64,000 nucleotides of DNA from an uncultured Aquimarina sp. (GCF_947500065.1 NZ_CANMQT010000012.1:1-64000), one strand, 5' to 3'. Shown: positions 17,699-26,910, numbered from the stretch's first letter. Made by a program: numbers and translations. Notes: generated by a model not told the origin, from the sequence alone.

Positions 17699-19552
17699 GT
17701 GAAAAATCAAACAGCTTGGCAAAAATATTCGGGAAAGGTAGCCTGGCCAACCATTATTCTATTCGTGTTTTTATGTGTTGGATATATACTGCTTTGGAAA
17801 TTTTACAATCTTGGGCTTTCAGGGTTGTGGACTTCATTACTAGGCGCAGGAATAGCTTATGGAATGTTTACGATTGCTCATGAAGCGAGTCATGGTAATA
17901 TTTCTGGAGGAATAAAATCGTATAAAAGACTAGAGGAAATTCTAGGTTGGTTATCAAGTTTTTTTCTGTTGTTCCCATTTTCAGCATTTGTTGTGATTCA
18001 TCTTAGGCATCATGCACATACCAATGACCCTGTTAATGATCCGGATCATTATGTAAATGGTAGTAATCCTTTTGCAATCTTTTTTAGGTGTTTAACACTA
18101 ATTGGTCACTATTTTGGGTTAACCTTAGGGACGGATAGTAAAAAGAATATCGCAATGAATTCAATTAGAAATCAATCTATTGCATTTATGTTTGTATTGG
18201 TTGCTGTTCTTGGTATTTTGATTTTGTCAGGAAATGGTAAGGCTTTATTCTATGTTTTTATATTGTCTGCGCTCATTGCGGCACCAATTCTGGCTTTTTC
18301 TTTTGATTGGCTGCCTCACTATCCGCATAATAATTTAAGTAAATATCATAATACACGCATAGTAACGATTCCCGGACTTGAGTTTTTATCATTATACCAA
18401 AGTTATCATCTAATACATCATTTACATCCTAGAGTTCCGTTCTATAAGTATCGCAGTTGTTTTCTGGATATAGAAGCAGAGCTTCTCGAAAAGCAATCAC
18501 CTATTGAAGGTTTCAGAAGTCAGGATCTAAAGTTGCTTGATAAGCAAAACACCTATGTTGATATTCAGTCCGGAAAAACTTGGGACTATATTCTAGAAGT
18601 AGAAAATGTTTTTCAAGCAACACCAGATAGTGTCCATATTGTTTTTAAGAATTTAGAAAAAACGAATTTTTTGTTTAAACCAGGTCAATATGTCGTGGTT
18701 TCTGATTATGTAAATGATCAACAGGTAAGTAGGTGTTATTCAATTTGTGAAGATCCAATAACTGGGAAATTGGGTATTGCAGTAAAGAGTGTTCCGGATG
18801 GAAAATTGTCTAATTATTTGGTAGCAAAGGTTAAGAGAAATTATAAACTGAGAGTTTCTGGACCTTTCGGAAAATTTTTATTACCTGAGTATATCGATAA
18901 ACCATTTCTTTTTATTGCGGGTGGTAGTGGCATTACTCCAATAATATCAATGATTAAGTTTGTTCTTAGAACTTCAGAAAAAAAAGTCACCTTGTTATAT
19001 GGATGCAGATCCAATGCTGATGTAATTTTTTCTAAAGCACTCGAGGAACTTTTAGATAAATATCCTAAACAATTTACATATCTTTTATGTTTTGAAATAT
19101 TGGATTCTGATCGACAGTATGAATATACAATGAATACAAAAATAGATACCTATTGTTTTGTCTGTGGACCAGCACCAATGATGAAAGCTTCTAGAATTGC
19201 ATTAAACAAGATCGGTGTTTCTAACAATTTAATCAAAACAGAGGAATTTTCTCAAGAACCAAAAAAACTTTCAGGAAACGAATACCTGGTTCATACAGAA
19301 ATGAATAGTATGGATGTGACATTTAAGGCCGATACTTCAGAAACAATTCTAGATGCTGCTTTGAGAGCTAACAAAGAACTTCCTCATGCTTGTATGATGG
19401 GAGATTGTGGAACTTGTAAAGCAAAACTTATTCATGGAGATGTAATCTGGAACTCTAAAGAGGATATAGTGCTTCTTGATAATGAAATTAACCAGGGACA
19501 TATACTAACTTGTATGTGTACACCAAAAACTGATATAACATTGAAGATATGA
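17699..19552 (+). CDS. fused fatty-acid desaturase/hydroxylase - ferredoxin reductase - 2Fe-2S ferredoxin
   Basis: 617 residues from a GTG start; an in-frame stop lies one codon upstream, so GTG is forced unless translation begins far inside. Residues about 1-260 are a membrane di-iron desaturase/hydroxylase with three His boxes: HEASHGN (61-67), HLRHHAH (101-107), HLIHHLHP (237-244), plus several membrane segments. Residues about 285-510 are an FNR module (RCYSI for FAD, GGSGITPI for NAD(P), FVCGPAPMM). The C-terminus (about 525-617) is a plant-type ferredoxin with CMMGDCGTC and a distal Cys. The protein should pass electrons from NAD(P)H to its own di-iron site. Substrate (fatty acid, carotenoid or other lipid) unknown. 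ATGA overlap with the next gene. Confidence 0.9.
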   Translation: MKNQTAWQKYSGKVAWPTIILFVFLCVGYILLWKFYNLGLSGLWTSLLGAGIAYGMFTIAHEASHGNISGGIKSYKRLEEILGWLSSFFLLFPFSAFVVIHLRHHAHTNDPVNDPDHYVNGSNPFAIFFRCLTLIGHYFGLTLGTDSKKNIAMNSIRNQSIAFMFVLVAVLGILILSGNGKALFYVFILSALIAAPILAFSFDWLPHYPHNNLSKYHNTRIVTIPGLEFLSLYQSYHLIHHLHPRVPFYKYRSCFLDIEAELLEKQSPIEGFRSQDLKLLDKQNTYVDIQSGKTWDYILEVENVFQATPDSVHIVFKNLEKTNFLFKPGQYVVVSDYVNDQQVSRCYSICEDPITGKLGIAVKSVPDGKLSNYLVAKVKRNYKLRVSGPFGKFLLPEYIDKPFLFIAGGSGITPIISMIKFVLRTSEKKVTLLYGCRSNADVIFSKALEELLDKYPKQFTYLLCFEILDSDRQYEYTMNTKIDTYCFVCGPAPMMKASRIALNKIGVSNNLIKTEEFSQEPKKLSGNEYLVHTEMNSMDVTFKADTSETILDAALRANKELPHACMMGDCGTCKAKLIHGDVIWNSKEDIVLLDNEINQGHILTCMCTPKTDITLKI

Positions 19553-21108
19553 GTATTGAATCAGTATACGATTATGTAATTATTGGTAGTGGTTTCGGAG
19601 GTTCCGTAAGTGCATTACGACTTTCTGAAAAAGGGTATAAGGTTTTGGTTATCGAAAAAGGAAAATGGTATCAACCTAAGGATTTTCCTAAATCAAACTG
19701 GAATCTCAGGAAATGGTTATGGATTCCTTTTTTTAGATGGTTTGGTATCATGAAAATGTCCTTCTTTAAGCATGTAGTCGTGATTTCTGGCACTGGAGTA
19801 GGAGGAGGTTCTCTTGTATACGCTAATACACTTCCCGTTCCAAAGAAAGAATTCTTTACTTCGGGTAGTTGGAAAAACCTAGTAGATTGGCAATCAGAAT
19901 TGGCGCCATTTTATAAAATCGCATTAAAAATGCTAGGAGCTCAGAAAAATCCACAGCTTTTTGACGGAGATAAAGCGCTAAAAGAACTAGCGGATAGCAT
20001 GAATATAAAAGATGATTTTTCTGCCACAGATGTTGCTGTTTTTTTTGGCACACCTAATAAGGTAGTTCCAGACCCTTATTTTGATGGGAAGGGACCAGAT
20101 CGAACCGGTTGTAATTACTGTGGTGGCTGTATGACAGGATGTAGGGTTGGAGCAAAAAACACATTAGATAAAAACTACTTATACTTAGCTCAGCAATTAG
20201 GAGCAGATATTCTAGCAGAAAACGAAGTGTTTGATGTGATTCCTTTTACAGAAGGGTATCAGGTGAAATTTAAATCGGCAACTAGGTTTTTTAAATCTAA
20301 AAAATCTATAAAAGCAAAAGGAGTTATCTTTTCAGGAGGGGTTTTAGGTACAGTAAAATTGTTACTAAAATTAAAGCAACAATCTTTACCTAAATTATCA
20401 GATCACCTAGGATCAGATATTAGAACTAATAATGAAAGTTTGATTAGTGTGACGAATTTGAATGGAAAAAAGGAAATGTCAAAAGGCGTTGCTATTGGTT
20501 CTATTTTGAATACTGATGAAAATAGTCATTTAGAAATTGTGCGATATGCTAAAGGGTCTGGATTTTGGAGATTATCTCATTTACCATTAACCCATGGTAA
20601 AAATGCTGTTGTACGAGTCTCAAAAATGGTAACTAGCTTTATAAAACATCCAGTATCTTATATTAAATTATATACAACCAGAGACTGGAGTAAAAGCACT
20701 GCCATTCTATTGTTTATGCAAACATTAGACAGTACATTAAAATTTAAAAGAACCTCCTTAGGTCGTATGAATACTACAGTAGCTGCTGGCAAGAAGCCAA
20801 GTGCTTTTATTCCTCAATCCCTTAGTTTAGCAAAGCAATATGCAGAACTGACAGGAGGTAAAGAAACCGTTTTTGGTTTAGAACCGTTAGCAGGAATCCC
20901 TTCAACCGCTCATATTTTGGGAGGCGCTGTTATGGCTGCCAATGCCGAAGATGGAGTAATTGATAAGGATAACAAAGTATTTGGATATGAAAATATGTAT
21001 ATCTGTGACGGATCTATGATATCCGCCAATCCAGGAGTGAATCCTTCTCTATCTATTACAGCAATAACGGAACACGCAATGAGTAAGATACCTATTAAAG
21101 AGAATTAA
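19549..21108 (+). CDS. GMC / cholesterol-oxidase-like FAD-dependent oxidoreductase
   Basis: 519 residues. N-terminal Rossmann FAD motif (YVIIGSGFGGSVSALRL, about 10-25; VLVIEKG). GTGVGGGSLVYANTL is the second GMC FAD contact. GCNYCGGCMTGCRVGAKNTLDKNYL is a Cys-rich stretch found in the cholesterol-oxidase/ChoD-like branch. The C-terminal HILGGAVMAA...DGSMISANPGVNPSLSITA carries the catalytic-type His/Asn and FAD-closing segment. Reaction class: oxidation of a secondary or primary alcohol to ketone/aldehyde. With the upstream hydroxylase-like fusion it could form a two-step lipid oxidation (inference). Its end overlaps the convergent gene by 4 bp. Confidence 0.88.
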   Translation: MSIESVYDYVIIGSGFGGSVSALRLSEKGYKVLVIEKGKWYQPKDFPKSNWNLRKWLWIPFFRWFGIMKMSFFKHVVVISGTGVGGGSLVYANTLPVPKKEFFTSGSWKNLVDWQSELAPFYKIALKMLGAQKNPQLFDGDKALKELADSMNIKDDFSATDVAVFFGTPNKVVPDPYFDGKGPDRTGCNYCGGCMTGCRVGAKNTLDKNYLYLAQQLGADILAENEVFDVIPFTEGYQVKFKSATRFFKSKKSIKAKGVIFSGGVLGTVKLLLKLKQQSLPKLSDHLGSDIRTNNESLISVTNLNGKKEMSKGVAIGSILNTDENSHLEIVRYAKGSGFWRLSHLPLTHGKNAVVRVSKMVTSFIKHPVSYIKLYTTRDWSKSTAILLFMQTLDSTLKFKRTSLGRMNTTVAAGKKPSAFIPQSLSLAKQYAELTGGKETVFGLEPLAGIPSTAHILGGAVMAANAEDGVIDKDNKVFGYENMYICDGSMISANPGVNPSLSITAITEHAMSKIPIKEN

Positions 21109-21311
21109 TCTTCATGTGTGTTTTTATTTTTTAAGTGCCGATAAATCAAAAAACCACCATAGAGGATCAATCCTACTGTGAGAACCACTCTATAATTCCA
21201 CTCTGATTCGGTTTGTAATCTTTGATATAACCTGAAACTTCCAAATAATACCAACGCAATACCGATCATGAAGTCCCAGTTTTTTCTGGGATTTTTATTT
21301 TCTTCTTCCAT
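21105..21311 (-). CDS. small two-helix membrane protein
   Basis: 68 residues. It has two hydrophobic helices (FMIGIALVLFGSFRLY, about 14-29; VVLTVGLILYGGFLIY, about 42-57) and charged ends. I do not know the family beyond its frequency in flavobacteria-like genomes. Downstream of a DUF2007-like gene (6 bp gap) in one minus-strand unit. Confidence 0.7.
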   Translation of the reverse strand: MEEENKNPRKNWDFMIGIALVLFGSFRLYQRLQTESEWNYRVVLTVGLILYGGFLIYRHLKNKNTHED

Positions 21312-21317
21312 AATAAT

Positions 21318-21545
21318 TTAAGATAGGCTTTTTTCTATGATTGGAATTGCTTCTTCTACATCGGTTTTCTTTACAAACAGCTGAACGTGATCTGGAATTC
21401 CACCTCCAAAACCAGCTGCCATACCTGATTTCATGTCATCTCTGGTTATAGAATTAATGCCGCTATCTTGTAGCAGATTTTGTAAAAATTGTATGTTAAT
21501 CAAGCTACCTGTGTATACTCTTTCATATTCACTTTCTGGAAACAT
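21318..21545 (-). CDS. DUF2007-like small protein
   Basis: 75 residues: YERVYTGSLINIQFLQNLLQDSGINSITRDD, then PDHVQLFVKKTDVEEAIPIIEK. This matches the DUF2007 pattern (putative signal-transducing, GlnB-like ferredoxin fold), in which Leu/Ile-rich helix one and a C-terminal helix flank a short strand pair. No catalytic residues are known. Cytoplasmic. Ten bp after the next upstream gene, so co-transcribed. Confidence 0.7.
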   Translation of the reverse strand: MFPESEYERVYTGSLINIQFLQNLLQDSGINSITRDDMKSGMAAGFGGGIPDHVQLFVKKTDVEEAIPIIEKSLS

Positions 21546-21555
21546 ATAGTATTGT

Positions 21556-22275
21556 TTACGCGTTAAAATATTTACTATCCCAGATTTCAGTATTAAAGTT
21601 CTTACCTAATGCAAACCCATAAAATAAAACTACAGCTGCAACAGACTTAAACATAAAGAAAAATATCATTATAAATTCCGAGGTATTATTTTCCTTACTG
21701 AACAATCCTTGTGGGACCATAAAGGTAATTAAAAGACTCACTAAAAAAGTAAGAATTATTAAGTTTTCAAAACTCTTAAAAAACCACATCATTAACTTGC
21801 GAAAAGGGTGGAGGTCATTTCCCCATTTGTGAATTAAATAATGGTAGTCATTTCCCATAGGAGCAAAAAGCAAAGGATCATCTGCATTTGCTAGTTTAAA
21901 TAGCTTAGAAGGAGCAATGATTTTAAACCCTTTTAATTCTATCTGGTGGGTTTTCTCTAAATCTTTTATCTCTGACAATGCTTCCAGAGGAAGTTTACCT
22001 TTAAAATACTTAGCATCTAAAAAACGTAATCGATAATCAATACAGATTTTTTTAATCTGATCAATATGATATATTCTAGAGCTCTCTAGATGATCAAAAA
22101 TGAAATCATTTCTTTCGGATACAGAACCGTTTTTCAGTGTTTTAAGTATACGGTCATTCTTTTTTTCTTCTTTTTGAAAAATAGACTCAAGTTGTAGTTT
22201 CCAGTTAGAAATGTCAAATTGTTTGTTTCGTAGTTGAGTAAGTTGTTTTTCGATATTAGTTTTAGGGAATATCAT
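21556..22275 (-). CDS. hypothetical protein with two C-terminal membrane helices
   Basis: 239 residues. The first ~165 residues are charged and soluble with coiled-coil-like stretches (NIEKQLTQLRNKQFDISNWK). Two membrane helices follow (NLIILTFLVSLLITFM, about 170-190; FIMIFFFMFKSVAAVVLFYG, about 200-222), ending in a short tail. No known domain recognised. It starts a three-gene minus-strand unit with the DUF2007-like and small membrane genes. The first copy of a 76-bp repeat lies 61 bp upstream of its start. Confidence 0.65.
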   Translation of the reverse strand: MIFPKTNIEKQLTQLRNKQFDISNWKLQLESIFQKEEKKNDRILKTLKNGSVSERNDFIFDHLESSRIYHIDQIKKICIDYRLRFLDAKYFKGKLPLEALSEIKDLEKTHQIELKGFKIIAPSKLFKLANADDPLLFAPMGNDYHYLIHKWGNDLHPFRKLMMWFFKSFENLIILTFLVSLLITFMVPQGLFSKENNTSEFIMIFFFMFKSVAAVVLFYGFALGKNFNTEIWDSKYFNA

Positions 22276-22336
22276 TTTTATTTTTCTTTAGCTCCACTAA
22301 ATTAACTATTTACGATATGGATTGCAAGGCTTTCAT

Positions 22337-22412
22337 TTTTTTAACAAATGTTGATTTTTACATAAATCATGTACATTCAGCCTTGCATAATCAGTTTCTT
22401 GCTAAGAAAAAA
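22337..22412. repeat. 76-bp direct repeat, copy 1
   Basis: Identical, base for base, to 25048-25123. It runs from a T-tract (TTTTTTAACAAATGTTG) to GCTAAGAAAAAA. It lies between the amidohydrolase stop and the start of the 21556-22275 gene. Non-coding on both strands as far as can be seen. Confidence 0.95.
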
Positions 22413-22476
22413 ATAATTTTTTAAAGAGTTCTTTGAGTCATTAAAAGGAGTATTCCTCAATTATCATTAATAAGAT

Positions 22477-24105
22477 TTACAATTCACTATGTTTTACAAC
22501 ACCATTGACCATAGTGAATAATACTTTAGTATTTGGTAAAGAATCGGTTGAAATCTTTGTAATATCTTGATCTAAAATAATTAGATCAGCTTGTTTACCT
22601 ACTTCAATTGACCCTAACTTGTTTTCCATGCGCAAATGGTATGCGCTTTCAATGGTAATGGCTCTAACAAGACTTTGAATGTCAACACCAAAAGCCCTAC
22701 CTTTTTCAAGTGAAACAAAAGGTGTTGCACGTTCTACAGGTCCTGAAGCTGGAAAATCACTGGATATTTTAACTATTGCACTAGAACTAAATAATTCAGC
22801 TACGGGTGTTTCCATTGGGAAATCATGCGCCAGTTGTATATCCGCTATTACACCAAGTTGGCTAAATCTTGGAACATCTGCCATTTGAAGAAAGGTATTA
22901 TGAGTAATGGTAAATCTACTGTTGCTTTTTTCACTGGTAACTGATTCAATAGCATTGAGCGCTTCGTTAATAGTAGATTTATTTATGGCATGAATCATGA
23001 CATCTATACCTGCATCGTTAAGATTGCCTAGGTATTGTTGCATTTCCTCTTCTTCAAATTGAATGAATGGTCCCATAAATGTAATTCCATCATTAGAGAA
23101 TTTTATGGAAGAAGCCCTTACCATATCAGAATTAAAATCTTTCTGTAAAGCTTGCATATCTGCAACGGCATTTTGTGCATCTTCACGAGAGGTAATGTAA
23201 TGAGAGCCAAAATAACGTACCGGTAATGTCCCAGAATCTTTCATTTCACTAACCACCTGAAATGCATTTCTTTCTATAGAAGGAGCACCAGCATCAAAAA
23301 TAGTTGTGATACCTTGTGCAGGTAGTTTATTTAAAAGTGTAGGAAGTCCATTTTTGAGTTGCTCAAGAGTTCCTATGTTTAAAGCCGGTAGATGCGACCA
23401 AAAAGCACTACCTTCTACCAATCTACCTGTAGGATTTCCATCATGATCTCTTACATAAAAATGAGCTCCAGGATGAGGGTCTGGCGTGCTTGCATTTATG
23501 CCAATAAGTTCTAGTGTAGCACTATTTGCCAGAGCGTCATGGGCACTATTAGAAATTAAAAAAATAGGCTTTTCTGAATTTATTACATCCAGAAATTCTT
23601 TGGTCGGGCTACCAGAAAATGTGCCATCAGAATTTTTAGTGGTAAAGCCAGCCATATTTAAGCCAAAACCAAAGATGACCTCTTTATCTGGGTTTTTTGC
23701 AATGTAATCTTGAATTCTGGTTTGCGCCTCTTCTGGTGTTCGGGTTCCTAAAAGATTTACACCAATTTCTGTAATAACACCTACTCCTGCATGAAAATGA
23801 CCATCAATGATACCTGGCATTAACATTTTCCCCTTTAAGTCTATAGTTTTTGTTTTTTCGTCAGTTAAGTTTAGAGATTGAATTTTTTGAGTACTTCCAA
23901 CATGAACAATTTTTCCATCTTTTACGACTACTGCTTCAGCAATACTATTATTATCATCAACAGTGTTGATTTTTCCATTAGTAAAAATATAATCTGCAGC
24001 CATATTTGTGTCGGACAAAGAATTCTTCTTTTTTTCACCAGTACAGGATACGACTGTTAACATAATTGCTGCAAGCATTGAAAGTGATGAAGCTATTGTT
24101 TTCAT
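22477..24105 (-). CDS. amidohydrolase family lipoprotein (YtcJ-like, Amidohydro_3)
   Basis: 542 residues. Lipoprotein signal with lipobox TVVSC (Cys about 21). Amidohydrolase marks: YIFTNGKINTVDDNNSIAEAVVVKDGKIVHVG (N-terminal composite domain), the metal-binding HxH in MPGIIDGHFHAGVG, later MIHAINKS and FTITHNT His residues, KISSDFPASGPVE with the late Asp, and the C-terminal LRMENKLGSIEVGKQADLIILD. Such enzymes hydrolyse amide or ester-type bonds of small molecules; substrate unknown. With the Crp/Fnr gene upstream (150 bp) it forms a minus-strand block between two copies of the 76-bp repeat. Confidence 0.88.
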   Translation of the reverse strand: MKTIASSLSMLAAIMLTVVSCTGEKKKNSLSDTNMAADYIFTNGKINTVDDNNSIAEAVVVKDGKIVHVGSTQKIQSLNLTDEKTKTIDLKGKMLMPGIIDGHFHAGVGVITEIGVNLLGTRTPEEAQTRIQDYIAKNPDKEVIFGFGLNMAGFTTKNSDGTFSGSPTKEFLDVINSEKPIFLISNSAHDALANSATLELIGINASTPDPHPGAHFYVRDHDGNPTGRLVEGSAFWSHLPALNIGTLEQLKNGLPTLLNKLPAQGITTIFDAGAPSIERNAFQVVSEMKDSGTLPVRYFGSHYITSREDAQNAVADMQALQKDFNSDMVRASSIKFSNDGITFMGPFIQFEEEEMQQYLGNLNDAGIDVMIHAINKSTINEALNAIESVTSEKSNSRFTITHNTFLQMADVPRFSQLGVIADIQLAHDFPMETPVAELFSSSAIVKISSDFPASGPVERATPFVSLEKGRAFGVDIQSLVRAITIESAYHLRMENKLGSIEVGKQADLIILDQDITKISTDSLPNTKVLFTMVNGVVKHSEL

Positions 24106-24255
24106 TTGATTTGATTTTTGTAAATAATGTTTGGCTGAAGCTAATATCAGCTAGCAAAACTCTAAGTCATAAAAGTAATCCAAATCTTGATTAAGGCTTA
24201 ATTTAAGGTAGAAAACAACCTATGATGGTATCATTTTTTGATAATTATCAATTTA

Positions 24256-24843
24256 TTAACCCTTAGTAGTACTTACAGCCTTTCTAACTCTACTTAAATG
24301 TTCACCAGATATTCCCATGTACTCTGCCACATACTTTAATGGTACTCGCAAAATAATATTAGGATGATTTGTTAGAATATAGTTGTACATTTTCTCGCTG
24401 GAATAGGATAGAAGTTTTGAGTGTAGTTCCCGGTAATCAAGGAACATCTTGAGGAAATTATTCGTCTTCTTCAAATTCATTTCATCATAGGAAATATGGA
24501 ATTTCCGGACATCTTCATAGTGAAACTCTTGTAAAGTACAATCTTCCAAACATATGATATTATGCTCCGATACATTTCTCGATTCAAAGCTCTCAAATGA
24601 AGTAACAAGCTCTCCTTCAAAGTGAAACTGGGAGGCTCTCGTCTGTTTCCCTTCGACATATTGCTGCATTAGAGCTCCTTTTTCCAGAAAATAAAGTTTA
24701 TTACTAACTTCACCTTGAGTTAAAACTATCTCGTTTTTCGAAAAGTGTACAAGTTGTTTCTTAGAGAGCAAGTCCGCAATAAGATCGGGATTATCAGGGA
24801 AATTTTGAAGAAGGTGCTGTTCAATTGGATAATACTTGTTCAT
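24256..24843 (-). CDS. Crp/Fnr family transcriptional regulator
   Basis: 195 residues. Cyclic-nucleotide-binding fold at about 15-110 (LVHFSKNEIVLTQGEVSNKLYFLEKGALMQQY), but without the RSE-type cAMP pocket, so the ligand may be something else or none. The C-terminal HTH is VPLKYVAEYMGISGEHLSRVRKAV (about 167-190). It sits upstream of the amidohydrolase in the same direction and could control it. Both lie inside the 76-bp direct repeats. Confidence 0.88.
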   Translation of the reverse strand: MNKYYPIEQHLLQNFPDNPDLIADLLSKKQLVHFSKNEIVLTQGEVSNKLYFLEKGALMQQYVEGKQTRASQFHFEGELVTSFESFESRNVSEHNIICLEDCTLQEFHYEDVRKFHISYDEMNLKKTNNFLKMFLDYRELHSKLLSYSSEKMYNYILTNHPNIILRVPLKYVAEYMGISGEHLSRVRKAVSTTKG

Positions 24844-25058
24844 CGGCTACAGTGGTAAGAAGGTAATTTAAGAACATTAGCTGGAATATACCAAAAATAG
24901 ATCGCCAAATACATATTGGTCCTGTGGATCATCGCATCAGCATTGAAGGCGATCAGATTTTTGATTGACAAAGAAAAAGAGATTGTTAGGAAAATAAGTA
25001 TGACTAATTTATAGCACTCATAAATGTTATGGAGTGAATTTTGATTATTTTTTAACAA
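24840..25058 (-). CDS. possible small membrane protein overlapping the Crp/Fnr start (doubtful)
   Basis: 72 codons ending in an ATGA overlap with the Crp/Fnr start, which is how coupled genes look. It has one hydrophobic stretch (LVILIFLTISFSLSI). Its ATG lies inside the 76-bp repeat. I do not recognise it. The DNA has no other coding sign, so chance is a real alternative. Confidence 0.25.
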   Translation of the reverse strand: MLKNNQNSLHNIYECYKLVILIFLTISFSLSIKNLIAFNADAMIHRTNMYLAIYFWYIPANVLKLPSYHCSR

Positions 25059-25123
25059 ATGTTGATTTTTACATAAATCATGTACATTCAGCCTTGCATA
25101 ATCAGTTTCTTGCTAAGAAAAAA
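25048..25123. repeat. 76-bp direct repeat, copy 2
   Basis: Same orientation and same 76 bases as 22337-22412, offset 2,711 bp. It lies between the stop of the HTH-serine hydrolase fusion gene and the Crp/Fnr gene. Confidence 0.95.
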
Positions 25124-25140
25124 TAGATATTTTAATTATT

Positions 25141-26910
25141 TTATAGATTCTTTTTCTTCTCATTATAAGGTGTATAGTTCTCCCATTCCCAAGGTGTATA
25201 GATATCTCCTAATGCTACTTCTAACAATTCTTTAAAAATACTTTCTCCATTATCACTATTGGTCATAATCATAATTCCTTTTTTTGCTTCTGGAAATAGA
25301 ATAGAATAATGCTGAAAACCATCTCCGTGTCCTTCTTTAAAAGCTCCCGTTCCATATGGTGATTTTAATATTCCCCATCCTAATCCATAACTAAGTTGGA
25401 TATCATCATTCAATGATCCTTCTTGATGTGATAAAGGTCCAAATTGTCTAAGCGTTCGTATTTTTATCTGAGGATTGAAAATTTCATTCCAGGAATCTTC
25501 CGAAATAATTTTATGCTGCAATACAGCTTCTAGGAACTTGCTGTAATCTTTAGCAGTAGTTTCTAGTGTACCTCCACCTCTAGGTTCATTGTCTTTATCT
25601 TTTTTAAGAGGAGTACCTTCTGTAGCATGACCATATGCAAAATCATTATCGAACGATGCACTCCATTGATAACTAGAATGAGTCATGTTTAGTGGTTCAA
25701 ATATTTTTTCCTGTGCTATTTCTTCAAGTCCTTTACCAAGTAACTTCTCTAATACGACTTGTAAATAAATAAATCCTTCTCCAGAGTAACTATAACGAGT
25801 GCCAGGTTCAAAATGAACTCTTAATTTATGATCTGGTTCAAACCATCTGTAATTATTAAACCCTGTTGTATGTGCTAAACACATGCGAGCAGTTATTTTG
25901 TGATATAGAGAATCCATTTGTAAAGAAGAGAAATCATCATGCCATCTGGTTTCTGGTTTGTATTTATATATCTTTTTAGGAAGATAAGATTCTAACGGTG
26001 TATCTAGATCTATAACTTTTTCTTCTACAAGTTTCATGACTAGAACAGCAAAAACTGCCTTGCTAAAAGATGCTCCATACATATTGGTGGTATCCGTTAA
26101 CTGTTGTTTGTTTTCGTAGTTTTTATATCCAAAAGTTTTCTTATAAGTGATTTGGCCATCGTTAAAAATGGATACAGCAATTCCGTGTACCTGTGCATCG
26201 GTAACAAGTTGTTGTATTTTGAATGTCAAAGAATCTTTCGCAATTGTTGAACTATCCAGTCTAACAATTTGTTTGGATGTAGGGTCTGAACAACTAATAG
26301 CACTAAATGAAATTAAAAGAATAATAATTCCAAGGTGTTTTAAATTTTTGTTTTTCTTTAAAAAAGAAATAGATAAAGGGTAATAATATTTTCGTGTGTT
26401 TAATACAGAAATAATATTTACAATCATCACTATAATACAATACGGAAGAACCGAAATAAAAAGGAAAAAACCGAGACCAGGTAATGTAACTAATGCTATA
26501 AATGAAAGTAAGAAAAGAATGGTCATGGTGATTTGAAAATTTATGATTGCTCTTCCATGAGTATCATAGATTTTATTATCCTCTCTTTTATGAATCCAAA
26601 GAAATAAAGGAATTAAAATATTACAGAGAGGTATCATTAATCCTAATATAGGAACAGCATGTAATAGTAATAGCCATTTTTGTTGTATTGTTTCTTCTTT
26701 AGGATTTTCTATAGGGAGAAGATCATCTACATTAACTTCCAAGGCAACAGCTAATAGTTTTATGGTTTGTAGATGAGGTGTTACTTCTCCTTTTTCTATA
26801 CGTTGGATGGTTCGTATCCCTACCGTTGTTTTGTCTGACAACTCTTCCTGTGTATATCCTTTTAATTTACGATGATATAATAGATTTTTTGAAATTGATT
26901 GATGTTCCAT
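25141..26910 (-). CDS. fusion: XRE HTH - DUF4870 membrane domain - beta-lactamase-type serine hydrolase
   Basis: 589 residues in one uninterrupted frame. Residues 7-62: XRE-type HTH (LKGYTQEELSDKTTVGIRTIQRIEKG). Residues about 75-175: DUF4870-like membrane domain. Residues about 190-207: another hydrophobic segment ending LISFSAISC, which reads like a lipoprotein signal with Cys 207 but has no start codon near it. Residues about 230-575: serine hydrolase (beta-lactamase/PBP4*-like, pfam Beta-lactamase) with SFSK (Ser281, Lys284), YSGEG in place of YxN, and GHGDG near the end. Topology would put the HTH inside and the hydrolase outside. Such a protein could sense or process a wall-derived ligand (inference). 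Confidence 0.88.
   Translation of the reverse strand: MEHQSISKNLLYHRKLKGYTQEELSDKTTVGIRTIQRIEKGEVTPHLQTIKLLAVALEVNVDDLLPIENPKEETIQQKWLLLLHAVPILGLMIPLCNILIPLFLWIHKREDNKIYDTHGRAIINFQITMTILFLLSFIALVTLPGLGFFLFISVLPYCIIVMIVNIISVLNTRKYYYPLSISFLKKNKNLKHLGIIILLISFSAISCSDPTSKQIVRLDSSTIAKDSLTFKIQQLVTDAQVHGIAVSIFNDGQITYKKTFGYKNYENKQQLTDTTNMYGASFSKAVFAVLVMKLVEEKVIDLDTPLESYLPKKIYKYKPETRWHDDFSSLQMDSLYHKITARMCLAHTTGFNNYRWFEPDHKLRVHFEPGTRYSYSGEGFIYLQVVLEKLLGKGLEEIAQEKIFEPLNMTHSSYQWSASFDNDFAYGHATEGTPLKKDKDNEPRGGGTLETTAKDYSKFLEAVLQHKIISEDSWNEIFNPQIKIRTLRQFGPLSHQEGSLNDDIQLSYGLGWGILKSPYGTGAFKEGHGDGFQHYSILFPEAKKGIMIMTNSDNGESIFKELLEVALGDIYTPWEWENYTPYNEKKKNL

Noticed and set aside
22337..25123. Composite transposon or IS element between the 76-bp repeats
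   Set aside because: No transposase or integrase, no terminal inverted repeats and no target duplication were seen.
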